From contig CAZODO010000070.1 in NCBI GenBank assembly GCA_964578605.1, positions 1 through 32,635 on the forward strand: a stretch of 32,635 nucleotides of DNA. Reading direction: 5' to 3'. Each line of letters starts with the position of its first letter. Position 1 is the first letter of the stretch. Below, piece after piece: positions 10,264-17,518 of this stretch. The translations under genes and the position numbers were made by a program. Under the pieces are notes generated by a model. That model did no database searches, was not told the origin of the DNA, and saw only the letters and a list, made by a program, of their open reading frames with translations. The DNA is from JAXMHN01 sp964578605. Its GTDB lineage: Bacteria; Verrucomicrobiota; Verrucomicrobiia; Limisphaerales; SIBE01.

Positions 10264-10932
10264 ATGAACAAAACGCTCGTTGCTTCCGTATCCGCGCTGT
10301 TCACGATCTCCGATGAACAGGCCATGGGGCGCGTGCAGATGACCGATGACGCCCATGCCTTCGCGCAACTGGTCCAGCGCTGGGAGAAACCCATCCAGCG
10401 CTTGTGCACCCGCATGCTTGGTGATCCCCAAAAGGGAGAGGATATTACCCAGGACACGTTTGCCCGGATCTTCGCAAAGCGGAAGGAGTATGAGCCGAAG
10501 GGCAAGTTCTCCACCTTCCTATGGCGCGTGGCCTTGAATCTTTGCTACGACGAGCTGAGACGGGTCCGGCGCCGGCCCGAGACGCCGCTTGATGACGAGC
10601 CTAATGACGAAAGCTGGGCTCCCGCGAGTTTCCAGAGCGCCACGCCCGGACCGGACGCTCAATTGGTGGCCCAAGAGCGGTGCCAACTGGTCCGGCAAGC
10701 CGTGTTGCGCCTCCCGGAGTCTTACCGCGGCGTGGTGATCCTGCGGCATTATGAAAACCTGAAGTTCCGGGAGATCGCGGAAGTGCTCGGGATTCCGGAA
10801 GGCACCGTGAAGTCGAGGATGGCGGAGGCGTTGACGCAGCTCCACAAGCTCCTTTCGAACACGTTCCAAGACCAAAACTCAGGCTTATGCAAACCCCAGA
10901 GAAAACGAACGGAAGAGAACCTGGTGATATGA
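10264..10932 (+). CDS. RNA polymerase sigma factor, ECF (sigma-70) family
   Basis: This alternative sigma factor has up to 222 aa. Region 2 runs from FAQLVQRWEKPIQRLC through GEDITQDTFARIFAKR to FSTFLWRVALNLCYDELRR, the core-binding and -10-reading helices. Region 4 shows LPESYRGVVILRHYENLKF, then REIAEVLGIPEGTVKSRM, the helix-turn-helix that reads the -35 element. The linker between them is long and acidic. The first ATG (10264) gives an N-terminal extension. ATGs at 10324 and 10339 would give a more usual 197-202 aa ECF factor, so the start is uncertain. The next gene, an anti-sigma factor, overlaps the stop with ATGA at 10929-10932, so the pair is translationally coupled. The sigma factor is expected to be held at the membrane until a signal releases it. 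Confidence 0.93.
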   Translation: MNKTLVASVSALFTISDEQAMGRVQMTDDAHAFAQLVQRWEKPIQRLCTRMLGDPQKGEDITQDTFARIFAKRKEYEPKGKFSTFLWRVALNLCYDELRRVRRRPETPLDDEPNDESWAPASFQSATPGPDAQLVAQERCQLVRQAVLRLPESYRGVVILRHYENLKFREIAEVLGIPEGTVKSRMAEALTQLHKLLSNTFQDQNSGLCKPQRKRTEENLVI

Positions 10933-11678
10933 CGCACCCGTCCAGAGAGACCTGGATGTCGTATCTTTACGGTGAACTGCCGCCCCCGTCGAAAGCCGGG
11001 CTGAAAGAGCACCTTTTGGCGTGCGCCCAATGCCGGGAAGATGTCGCGTCGTGGGAATCGGTCATGGCCGGGTTGAACCGGTGGGAATTATCGGCCCCGG
11101 CGGGAACGCGCCGCCCGCGCGTGCTGGAGGCCCCCGTATTCAAATGGGCGCTCGCGGCGTTGGTGGTGTTGGGGCTGGGTTTTGCGATTGGCCGCCGCTC
11201 GGTCCCGGCTCCGGATCTGGAGGCGGTTCGAGCGGCGATTGAACCGGAAATAAGGACGGCGCTGGCGTCGGACATCAAGCAACAGGTGCTCAACGAAGTC
11301 GTCGCCGATTGGCAAGCTGCCCTTGGCGGCCACGCGGGGGATTTGCGCACCGAACCGCGCCGCCAACTCCGTCTGGCCGCCGATCAATGGACCGCCCGCA
11401 CCGTCGCGGATTCCACGGCAGAAACCCAGCGGGTCTTGCTCGATTTGGCCGAGGAGATCCAGGCAAACCGCCGGGAGGACCGCGCCACCCTGCTGGCCCT
11501 GTTCGAACAAGCCGAGCGGCAGCGCCAGCTGGATTTTGTCAACCTGCGCCGGGCGGTGGAGACCGTGGCGGTCGTGGCGGACGACAAGATCAACCGCACG
11601 GACTCGCAGCTCGGCGAATTTGTCTCCTATGTCCAGAACCGCTCTTTGTGGGACCCTGACGCACCTGCAAACCCGTAA
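10929..11678 (+). CDS. Anti-sigma factor with zf-HC2 motif and one transmembrane helix
   Basis: This 249-aa membrane protein is coupled to the sigma gene by an ATGA overlap, which decides the start. An in-frame ATG at 10887 would need a 46-bp overlap and is less likely. The N-terminal anti-sigma domain has the zinc-binding H-x3-C-x2-C pattern in EHLLACAQCRE (His28, Cys32, Cys35), preceded by the usual start TWMSYLYGELPP. One transmembrane segment lies at about 72-88 (FKWALAALVVLGLGFAIG). The rest, about 90-249, is predicted outside the cytoplasmic membrane and is helical and charged, with many Gln, Arg and Glu residues suggesting a coiled coil. It would bind and silence the upstream ECF sigma factor in response to an envelope signal. 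The secreted protein gene follows after 34 bp. Confidence 0.9.
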   Translation: MTHPSRETWMSYLYGELPPPSKAGLKEHLLACAQCREDVASWESVMAGLNRWELSAPAGTRRPRVLEAPVFKWALAALVVLGLGFAIGRRSVPAPDLEAVRAAIEPEIRTALASDIKQQVLNEVVADWQAALGGHAGDLRTEPRRQLRLAADQWTARTVADSTAETQRVLLDLAEEIQANRREDRATLLALFEQAERQRQLDFVNLRRAVETVAVVADDKINRTDSQLGEFVSYVQNRSLWDPDAPANP

Positions 11679-11712
11679 ATCCTCCACCGTCAAAAATCGA
11701 AAGGAAGAAAAC

Positions 11713-12744
11713 GTGAAAAGAACCGCTGTAAGTATCGCACTCTGTGCTTCGGTATGCCTGGGCGCCCAGGCCGCTGCCCTCGCCGCGGCGCCGGACCATT
11801 CCGAAGAAAATGACCTCTATACCGCGCCACCTCAAGCCGCGCAGGAGGCGCTGGACAAAGTCCAGAAAGACACCGCCCGCGCCATGAAAGAAGCCGAGCG
11901 CGCCATGAAGGAAGCCGAACGGGTGTTCAAGTTCCAGGCACGTTCCGCGGGCGAACCGGGCGAGGGCGAACCCGGGATCGAAGCGGAACTCGCCAACAAC
12001 TTCCCGGAGTTCAGAACGCCGGGCCCCGGGAGTTCCTCAACCCAGCCTTTAATCGTTCGCTTTTCGGCATTCGACCGCGAAGCGGACGCCAGCTTGCGAG
12101 AAGATCTTCCTGTCATGAACCGTATCCTGACGAAAACAGTAGAAGGCGGGACGGGGCGTGGCGGGGCTGACTTTCGGCATGCCATGGGCATCGTCCTCTC
12201 GACCCTTCCGGGGGCAAGGAGGCCTCAGAGCCTTTACCTCGAGGGCTACGGCGCATTGTTCCTGCTGAGCGTCGACTTCCCGCTCGTCGCGTCGGAGAAC
12301 GAGACGAAGGAGACGCAGGAAAAACCGGCCGACTCGACCTGGGAAGAAGCCAAGCGTGAACTTTATGGGCAGAGGCGCGTGGAAGTGCGGCTTTACGCGG
12401 ACGATGCCCGCACCGAATTCGACGCCGAAAAGGTTGAAAACCTCCAGACCGAGCTTCTGAAAGTCCTCAAGAACGCCGCGAACATCCGCGAACTCAAGGC
12501 GGAGGAATTCGTCACCGTCGTGCTGACAGGAAGCGGGAGGCCAGGCAGCGACAGGCTCATGCGATCCCAGCTGACGACCGGTGACAACGCGCGCAAGGCG
12601 CGGCTGCTCGCGCTTGCACGACCGCGAAGCGCCCCCGAGAACACGCTGACGATCCGCGTCAAGAAGGCCGACGCGACCGCCTTCTCGGAAGGGAGCATCG
12701 ATCTGCAGGAATTCACCAAACGCGCGTCGGTTTCGGCTTATTAA
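11713..12744 (+). CDS. Exported protein of unknown function, third gene of the sigma/anti-sigma unit
   Basis: This 343-aa protein has a GTG start at 11713, preceded by AAGGAAG. A long open frame continues upstream inside the anti-sigma gene and is rejected because a signal peptide begins exactly here (KRTAVSIALCASVCLGAQAA, cut near ALA-AAPD). A charged helical stretch at about 45-75 contains the exact tandem heptad AMKEAER-AMKEAER, a likely coiled coil. A globular domain follows, with LREDLPVMNRILTKTVE, YLEGYGALFLLSVDFPL and FVTVVLTGSGRP. I do not recognise a named family. Its position directly after a sigma/anti-sigma pair and before a strong terminator suggests that it is a target or sensor partner of that system in the cell envelope. 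Confidence 0.85.
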   Translation: MKRTAVSIALCASVCLGAQAAALAAAPDHSEENDLYTAPPQAAQEALDKVQKDTARAMKEAERAMKEAERVFKFQARSAGEPGEGEPGIEAELANNFPEFRTPGPGSSSTQPLIVRFSAFDREADASLREDLPVMNRILTKTVEGGTGRGGADFRHAMGIVLSTLPGARRPQSLYLEGYGALFLLSVDFPLVASENETKETQEKPADSTWEEAKRELYGQRRVEVRLYADDARTEFDAEKVENLQTELLKVLKNAANIRELKAEEFVTVVLTGSGRPGSDRLMRSQLTTGDNARKARLLALARPRSAPENTLTIRVKKADATAFSEGSIDLQEFTKRASVSAY

Positions 12745-12782
12745 AGGCGCATTGCCGATCGATCCTTTGACAGCGCGCCGCA

Positions 12783-12815
12783 GCTTGCCCCCGAACCCAG
12801 GGGCAAGCCTTTTTT
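12783..12815 (+). terminator. Rho-independent terminator of the sigma-factor unit
   Basis: A perfect 9-bp stem GCTTGCCCC/GGGGCAAGC with an 8-nt loop is followed by a run of six T residues after one C. It lies 38 bp after the stop of the exported protein gene on the same strand. Confidence 0.92.
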
Positions 12816-12943
12816 GGAGTTCACCGAATGCCGAGGGCCGCATCGGGACAATCCTGAGGGTCAAAGCGAGGGCAGGCATCGCGGCGCCTAGGTCGCCGAC
12901 ACGCTCGGGCAGGGCGAACACGGATCAGCAGCCGGCACCTGAC

Positions 12944-13282
12944 TTAGAGCGCGTGCTCGCCCTTTTCTTCGGTGCGAATCCGGTAAGCGCTCTCCACATT
13001 CGAAACGAAGACTTTGCCGTCGCCGATCTTCCCCGTGCGCGCGGATTTGATAATCGCTTCGACGGCGGCATCGACCTGGCTGTCGGATAGGACGATCTCG
13101 ATCTTGACCTTGGGCAGGAAATCGACCGTGTATTCGCTGCCGCGGTAGATTTCGGTATGCCCCTTCTGGCGGCCGAAGCCCTTGACCTCCGAAACGGTCA
13201 TGCCTTCGACCCCGATCTCGCTGAGGGCGTCTTTCACCTCGTTGAGCTTGAAGGGTTTAATGATGGCCTCAATCTTCTTCAT
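12944..13282 (-). CDS. glnB: Nitrogen regulatory protein P-II (GlnB/GlnK family)
   Basis: This 112-aa signal-transduction protein would be a trimer that senses 2-oxoglutarate and ATP/ADP and adjusts nitrogen metabolism by binding partner proteins. The start MKKIEAIIKPFKLNEVKDAL is the family N-terminus and has AGGA 8-9 bases upstream; the longer open frame upstream is not coding. The T-loop GHTEIYRGSEYTVDF places Tyr51 at the uridylylation site. The C-terminal signature TGKIGDGKVFVSNVESAYRI is intact. It stands alone here, without amtB or glnA, so GlnB and GlnK cannot be told apart by context. No T-rich terminator is evident downstream in the 199-bp gap to the opposing gene. Confidence 0.96.
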   Translation of the reverse strand: MKKIEAIIKPFKLNEVKDALSEIGVEGMTVSEVKGFGRQKGHTEIYRGSEYTVDFLPKVKIEIVLSDSQVDAAVEAIIKSARTGKIGDGKVFVSNVESAYRIRTEEKGEHAL

Positions 13283-13437
13283 GTCAAATTCCTGTTCGTC
13301 GTTCGCGTTGAAGATTGAGACTAGCCGAAGTCTCGGTGCTCGCCAAGGCCATCGTGAAAGCAACCCGGGGGAGGCCCGGCGGACGCCAAGGGCGTTTCCC
13401 GGTTGCGGGGTCTGCGCGCACTCAGTACGATGCCCCG

Positions 13438-14196
13438 ATGAACGCAAGTCAAGCTGTGCCCCCCGGGCGGACCGATGGCCGCGAGCCTGGCCAACTCCGG
13501 ACCGTTCGGTTTGAGAACGGGATTGCGCCCAACGCCACCGGTTCGACCCTGATTGAATGGGGCAGTACCAAGGTCATTTGTGCAGTGACGGTGGAAGAAG
13601 CGGTCCCCCGTTGGATGAAGGAGCAGAGTGTCGCCGGCGGTTGGATTACAGCCGAGTACTCCATGCTCCCCTACTCCACCACCCAACGGAAGCAACGCGA
13701 TAGCACCCGCGGACGCATTGACGGCCGGTCCACCGAAATCCAGCGGCTCATCGGGCGCTCCCTGCGCGCCGCGGTTGACCTCGAGAGGATCGGGCCACGG
13801 ACGCTGTGGATCGACTGCGATGTGCTCCAGGCCGACGGCGGGACGCGCACGGCCGCGATCACCGGGACTTACGTTGCGTTGAAGCTGGCTCTCCAGAAGC
13901 TGTTGGCCGAAAACAAGCTTGCCGCCGACCCCATCGCGAACCAGGTCGCGGCCGTGAGCGTCGGGATCCTTAACGGTGTCGTCCTGCTTGATCTTTGCTA
14001 CGTGGAAGACGCAGCTGCTGAAGTCGACATGAACGTCGTCATGACGGCGTCGGGTCAGTTCATTGAAGTGCAGGGTTCAGGCGAGCAATCCACCTTTAGC
14101 GCAACTCAGCTTGCGGCCATGCTCGATGCGAGCAAACGCGGGATTGAACAGCTGTTCGCCCTGCAGCGGGCGGCCCTCGAGAGCGCCTCGAATTGA
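13438..14196 (+). CDS. rph: Ribonuclease PH
   Basis: This 252-aa phosphorolytic 3'-5' exoribonuclease trims the 3' ends of tRNA precursors and acts as a hexamer. The chosen ATG at 13438 gives the family N-terminus with GRTDGREPGQLRTVRFENG. The upstream extension of the frame is not family-like. Diagnostic segments are ITAEYSMLPYSTTQRKQRD, RGRIDGRSTEIQRLIGRSLR and LWIDCDVLQADGGTRTAAIT, the phosphate-binding and active-site region. The C-terminal half contains EVDMNVVMTASGQFIEVQGS. The length is normal. The next gene starts 13 bp after the stop and prmA overlaps that gene, so rph, the phosphatase and prmA look like one transcription unit. Confidence 0.96.
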   Translation: MNASQAVPPGRTDGREPGQLRTVRFENGIAPNATGSTLIEWGSTKVICAVTVEEAVPRWMKEQSVAGGWITAEYSMLPYSTTQRKQRDSTRGRIDGRSTEIQRLIGRSLRAAVDLERIGPRTLWIDCDVLQADGGTRTAAITGTYVALKLALQKLLAENKLAADPIANQVAAVSVGILNGVVLLDLCYVEDAAAEVDMNVVMTASGQFIEVQGSGEQSTFSATQLAAMLDASKRGIEQLFALQRAALESASN

Positions 14197-14209
14197 GCCG
14201 TTGCCGGCC

Positions 14210-14830
14210 ATGGATTCACCCGCAAGACTTTTCCTGATCAGGCATGCCGAAGTCGAAGAGCGTTACCGGCGCGTGTTCGGCGGCCGGATCGACATGGACC
14301 TGTCCCCGTTGGGCGAGCAGCAGGCGCAGGCCCTGGCGCATTACCTCGCCACCGTGCCCTTCGATGTCACTTTCGCCAGCCCGATGCGCCGCGTTCAGCA
14401 AACGCTCCGCCAATTCGTAGAGCACCAAACCAAAGCGCCAATCATCTTGAATGAGTTGCGCGAAGTGGATTTTGGCGCATGGACGGGTCTCGCGTGGGAC
14501 GAAATCCGTTCCCGGTTCGGAGTGAGCGCCTTCGAGTGGCTCCATCAACTCGAGAGCGGAACCATCCGCGAAGCGGAGCCCATCACGCTGTTCCGGGCCC
14601 GGATTCGGGCCGCCTTGGATCGTATCCTGGAAGACCGGCTCGGATCGACCGTGGCGGTGGTTTGCCATGGCGGCGTGATCCGCATGCTTTTGTCCATTCT
14701 CCTGGACCTTCCGCTCAGAGCCATGGCCCAGTTCGATTTCGAATATGCCAGCTTGAGCATCGTCGATTGGCTGCCCGCCAGGCCCGAAGTGCAACTCCTC
14801 AACTTCACCCCATGGCGCGACTCCCGATAG
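14210..14830 (+). CDS. Histidine phosphatase family protein (phosphoglycerate-mutase-like)
   Basis: This 206-aa protein has the catalytic motif LIRHAEVE at residues 8-15; the common form is RHGE/RHAE, and His11 would carry the phosphate. GGRIDMDLSPLGEQQAQAL follows, the usual second landmark. EVDFGAWTGLAWDEI is the substrate-side segment, and VAVVCHGGVIRMLLS holds the second catalytic histidine. The pattern is closest to the CobC/GpmB group. The substrate may be alpha-ribazole phosphate or another small phosphate ester, and this cannot be decided from context. The ATG at 14210 lies 13 bp after rph, and the last 19 bp overlap the prmA start. An upstream in-frame extension inside rph is rejected. 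Confidence 0.92.
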   Translation: MDSPARLFLIRHAEVEERYRRVFGGRIDMDLSPLGEQQAQALAHYLATVPFDVTFASPMRRVQQTLRQFVEHQTKAPIILNELREVDFGAWTGLAWDEIRSRFGVSAFEWLHQLESGTIREAEPITLFRARIRAALDRILEDRLGSTVAVVCHGGVIRMLLSILLDLPLRAMAQFDFEYASLSIVDWLPARPEVQLLNFTPWRDSR

Positions 14831-15738
14831 AAGCTCGTCCGCTCTGGCAAATCTCCGTCACCACCTCGCGCGAGGCGGAAGAGGCGGTTGTCGAACTGCT
14901 CCAAAGGCTGTTCGCCCAGCCTGCCTTCAGTTACACGCCCGCGGATCGGGACGTCAGCTTCGCCACGGTCTTTGTCACTTGGCCGATCGAACAGGTCCGC
15001 TCGAAACGTGCCGAACTCAAGACCAGTCTTGAGGGCATCGCCAAGCTTGGTCTGGCGCTCGGCCCGGGTGAAATCCGCACTCGAAGAGTGCCCCGCGAGG
15101 ACTGGACCACGTCCTGGAGAAAGCATTTCAAAACGCTGCGGATCGGCAAAGCGCTTCTCATCAGGCCAACCTGGAGCAAAGATACGGGCGCCAAGGGCCA
15201 GGCGGTGGTCACCCTGGATCCGGGCCTCAGTTTCGGCACCGGCCAGCACGCGACGACGTCCTTCTGCCTTCGCGAACTCGTCCGGACCCGCCGGGTCAGG
15301 GAAGATCAGTCCTTCCTGGATGTGGGGACGGGTTCAGGAATCCTGGCCATCGCGGCGGTCAAGCTTGGTTACCATCCTGTCCGGGCCTTTGACAACGACC
15401 CCACAGCCGTCCGGATTGCCAAGGCAAATGCCCGGCAGAACCGGTGCCAAGACAAGCTCTCGATTGTCCGGCAAGACCTTACGCGCCTGTCCAGGGAATC
15501 GACACACAGGTTCGACCTGATCTGTGCGAACCTGGTCCAGGATCTTGTGTTGCGCGAACGGGAGCGTTTGCTAAGCCGGCTGCAGCCAGAAGGCAAGCTT
15601 GTGCTGGCGGGGATTCTGACGCACCAGTTTCCGGCGGTAAAAGCCGCGTATGAGGAGGCTGGTTTAGCGTTGCAGATTGTTGATACCAAGGGGGAATGGA
15701 GATCGGGCGCATTCGTTCGCAGACCTGCCGTTTTTTGA
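14812..15738 (+). CDS. prmA: Ribosomal protein L11 methyltransferase (PrmA family)
   Basis: This 308-aa SAM-dependent methyltransferase would trimethylate ribosomal protein L11. The start ATG at 14812 overlaps the phosphatase gene by 19 bp. An N-terminal substrate-recognition domain (about 1-95) is followed by WRKHFKTLRIGKALLIRP and the PrmA hallmark LDPGLSFGTGQHATT (135-149). The SAM motif I is LDVGTGSGILAIAA (169-182), and the acidic residue binding the ribose is in AFDNDPTAVRIAKANA. Motif IV reads ICANLVQDLV, where PrmA proteins usually have an NI/NL pair in this position. Length and order match PrmA. Assignment to L11 rather than another protein substrate is by family only. Confidence 0.9.
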   Translation: MARLPIEARPLWQISVTTSREAEEAVVELLQRLFAQPAFSYTPADRDVSFATVFVTWPIEQVRSKRAELKTSLEGIAKLGLALGPGEIRTRRVPREDWTTSWRKHFKTLRIGKALLIRPTWSKDTGAKGQAVVTLDPGLSFGTGQHATTSFCLRELVRTRRVREDQSFLDVGTGSGILAIAAVKLGYHPVRAFDNDPTAVRIAKANARQNRCQDKLSIVRQDLTRLSRESTHRFDLICANLVQDLVLRERERLLSRLQPEGKLVLAGILTHQFPAVKAAYEEAGLALQIVDTKGEWRSGAFVRRPAVF

Positions 15739-15801
15739 ACCGGATGCCTAAAAAGGGACAGGCACATAGCCGAAAGTCAGCCGTGAATAATTGAACAGGT
15801 G

Positions 15802-15810
15802 TGCTAAAAT
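15802..15810 (+). promoter_or_regulatory. Candidate extended -10 promoter for the 53-aa gene
   Basis: TGCTAAAAT has the TGN extension and a -10-like TAAAAT. It lies in the 199-bp gap after prmA, about 128 bp upstream of the small gene. No good -35 hexamer is seen at the expected distance, as is allowed for extended -10 promoters. Confidence 0.35.
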
Positions 15811-15937
15811 TGGAGTCAGTAAGACCAGATGGCCCTTTTGCGGACAGGACGTGTTGATCCGAGACCCCAAAATGATCATCGCGTCGCCGTTGGCATCGTT
15901 CCCGCTTGGTTTAGGGCCAGAGAAAGGATCCTACGTT

Positions 15938-16099
15938 ATGACAAAGTCGTTAGAAACGATCACCGAAGCCATCCGTAATCCTAAGCATCCCTTCCCGCAA
16001 GTCGCTGATCGGCCTGATAAGCCGCACAAGAACCGTTATGAGCGAAGAAAGATCAAGCAGTACATCCAATTGGGTGATTGGGTGACCGAAACCAAGTAA
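15938..16099 (+). CDS. Small basic protein of 53 aa, family not recognised
   Basis: An ATG with AAAGGA nine bases upstream opens a 53-codon gene that ends 22 bp before a strong terminator. Codon use and the good ribosome-binding site support it as real; a longer frame from 15791 lacks such a site. The protein has an amphipathic start, MTKSLETITEAIRNP. A Pro-rich middle and a strongly basic segment (KPHKNRYERRKIKQYIQLG, about 27-45) follow, and the C-terminus is acidic-polar. The basic helix suggests nucleic-acid or ribosome binding, which is inference only. It has its own promoter-like site and terminator, so it is probably expressed as a monocistronic message. Confidence 0.75.
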   Translation: MTKSLETITEAIRNPKHPFPQVADRPDKPHKNRYERRKIKQYIQLGDWVTETK

Positions 16100-16121
16100 A
16101 CGATTTCCAGACAACAAAACA

Positions 16122-16146
16122 AGCCACGCGGATGCGTGGCTTTTTT
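16122..16146 (+). terminator. Rho-independent terminator after the 53-aa gene
   Basis: A perfect 8-bp stem AGCCACGC/GCGTGGCT with a GGAT loop is followed by TTTTTT. It lies in the gap before the opposing rpsR gene, whose stop is at 16221. Confidence 0.93.
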
Positions 16147-16220
16147 GTTGCCCGCATCCGGTGGCGAAGACAAACAAAGCGGCAACCCGACCCGAGCCTG
16201 CGCTCAGGACAGCGGGAGTG

Positions 16221-16481
16221 CTACTTCATCAGGAGCATCTGCCGGGCTCGCTTGACCGAGCGATTGAGTTGGCGCTGATAATGCGCCGGAAGCCCCGTGT
16301 ATTTGCGCGGGAGAATCCGCCCTTGATCGGTCACGAACTGGCGGAGCAGGTTGACATTCTTGTACTCGAGAGCATCGACGGTGAAGTCGATCTTGGGTTT
16401 CGGTCGGGGGGTGCGGAGTTCACCGGAACGGCCGCGCCCGTGGCGCTCCTTGCCTTTCTCGAGGTTGGTTTTGCGTGGCAT
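16221..16481 (-). CDS. rpsR: 30S ribosomal protein S18 (bS18), cysteine-free form
   Basis: This 86-aa protein of the small ribosomal subunit binds 16S rRNA next to S6. The core is recognised by IDFTVDALEYKNVNLLRQFV, then GRILPRKYTGLPAHYQRQLN and RSVKRARQMLLM. The N-terminal extension is basic, with KGKERHGRGRSGELR. There is no cysteine, so it is the zinc-independent (C-) type. It is the last gene of a three-gene run with rpmG (3 bp upstream) and the DksA-like gene. The usual neighbours rpsF, ssb and rplI are absent, which is uncommon for S18. Confidence 0.95.
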   Translation of the reverse strand: MPRKTNLEKGKERHGRGRSGELRTPRPKPKIDFTVDALEYKNVNLLRQFVTDQGRILPRKYTGLPAHYQRQLNRSVKRARQMLLMK

Positions 16482-16484
16482 AAA

Positions 16485-16652
16485 TTACTTGATCTCGCGG
16501 TGCAGGGTATGCCGCCGCAAGAAGCGATTGTACTTCATCTTTTCGACTTTCTCGGTCTGCAGCTTCTTGTTGCGGGTGGTGAGATAACGGGAAGGAGGTT
16601 TGCCTTCTTTCCGCGCCTCCGTGCACTCGAGGGTGACGATTTCTCTGGGCAT
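16485..16652 (-). CDS. rpmG: 50S ribosomal protein L33 (bL33), zinc-independent form
   Basis: This 55-aa large-subunit protein opens with MPREIVTLECTEARKEGKPP, continues RYLTTRNKKLQTEK and closes KYNRFLRRHTLHREIK, which are the L33 landmarks. Zinc-binding forms carry two CxxC pairs. Here only the first cysteine remains (LECTEA) and the second pair is replaced (YNRFLR), so it is a C- form. The gene starts 2 bp downstream of the DksA-like stop and ends 3 bp before rpsR. The three genes are thus almost certainly one message. A longer upstream frame overlapping the DksA-like gene is a shadow. Confidence 0.95.
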   Translation of the reverse strand: MPREIVTLECTEARKEGKPPSRYLTTRNKKLQTEKVEKMKYNRFLRRHTLHREIK

Positions 16653-16654
16653 GG

Positions 16655-17233
16655 TTACTCTTTCTCTTTGGCGGGCTTTTCCTCGGCTTCCTCTTCCTCC
16701 TCCACTTCGGTGGCGCCGGTGCTGTCCACGGTTCCGAGCGCGCCGAGGCGGCGCTGCCGCAGGGCGCCGTCGCGTTCGAGTTGGGCCTGAGCCTCGACCG
16801 TGAACCGAGTCCAAGGGATGGCCTCGAGCCGGGCTTTGGGGATGGGCTTGCCGGTCAACTCGCAAATACCATAGGTGTTCCTCTCGATGCGCTTGAGCGC
16901 TTCCTCGATCTCGTAGATGGCGTCTTGGTCCGAAGAGAGCAAGCTCAGCGCAAAATCGCGGTCAAAGTTGTCGGTCCCGGAGTCGGCCATATGGAGGCTG
17001 TACCCGGCGAGTTCCTCGGCGGATTCCTTGGCCAGACCGCTCATCTGATTGATCAGGCGCTCCCTCAGCTCCAGCAGGTGCTTCTGGTATTTGACCCATT
17101 CCGGCTTGACTTCCGCCTTGCCGTTGGCGTTTTGCGAAGCTTTCGGAGCAGCGCCGCCGAGGATCGAAGCAGCGGTCGCCGGGCCGACTGTTTTGGGTCG
17201 GCTCGCAGGGAGCGAGTTTGTTTTCTTTACCAT
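16655..17233 (-). CDS. DksA/TraR family protein with degenerate zinc finger
   Basis: This 192-aa relative of DksA would bind the RNA polymerase secondary channel and tune initiation, often with ppGpp. The ATG has AAGGA five bases upstream. A variable N-terminal extension (1-42) precedes a coiled-coil pair (about 45-120) with the tip segment HMADSGTDNFDRDFALSLL. The finger YGICELTGKPIPKARLEAIP (121-140) should have four cysteines. Only Cys124 is left, with Thr127, Thr145 and Ala148 at the other three positions, so zinc binding is unlikely. A Glu-rich tail ends the protein. It heads an operon with L33 and S18, both also zinc-free, and folE2 lies just upstream on the same strand. Zinc-free DksA paralogs elsewhere replace DksA under zinc limitation. 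Confidence 0.88.
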   Translation of the reverse strand: MVKKTNSLPASRPKTVGPATAASILGGAAPKASQNANGKAEVKPEWVKYQKHLLELRERLINQMSGLAKESAEELAGYSLHMADSGTDNFDRDFALSLLSSDQDAIYEIEEALKRIERNTYGICELTGKPIPKARLEAIPWTRFTVEAQAQLERDGALRQRRLGALGTVDSTGATEVEEEEEAEEKPAKEKE

Positions 17234-17280
17234 GATGTCCTTCTTCGTCCGTGTGTGCTTCTGCTCAGACTCTCACCCGT

Positions 17281-17291
17281 AATAATTTATT
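17281..17291. promoter_or_regulatory. AT-rich dyad upstream of the DksA-like/L33/S18 unit
   Basis: AATAA-T-TTATT, 48 bp upstream of the DksA-like start, is a perfect short dyad in an AT-rich patch within GC-rich DNA. It could be part of the promoter or an operator. It does not clearly match a known Zur box. No other element is seen in the 285-bp gap except the palindrome at 17491-17507. Confidence 0.3.
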
Positions 17292-17490
17292 CGGCTTGAA
17301 CACTTAAAGCCGTTTGAGAGCGCGTGAATGTAGCAAACGAAATCAAAAGTGCCACTAAAAACTTTCAAGAAAAGTGGCGAAGCTTGGAACGGGGGGCTTC
17401 AACCCGGCTTCCCGCTGAATCTGAGAGGTTTGACCTCGATTCAGCCGCAAGCTCGATCGCACCTGGCTTGCGCCAATTGTCGCACACATG

Positions 17491-17507
17491 GGTGACAAAT
17501 TGTCACC
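17491..17507. promoter_or_regulatory. Perfect palindrome GGTGACA-AAT-TGTCACC
   Basis: Seven-base arms with a 3-bp centre, located 11 bp past the folE2 stop on its 3' side and 257 bp upstream of the DksA-like gene. It could be an operator or a 3' hairpin for folE2. No T run follows on the folE2 strand, so it is not a standard terminator. The half-site TGTCACCAG also occurs in the palindrome upstream of apbE (22459-22476). Confidence 0.4.
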
Positions 17508-17518
17508 AGACCGCGCGA

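Noticed and set aside
11323..11712. Upstream extension of the exported protein gene
   Set aside because: It overlaps the anti-sigma gene in another frame, and the signal peptide and ribosome-binding site fix the start at 11713.
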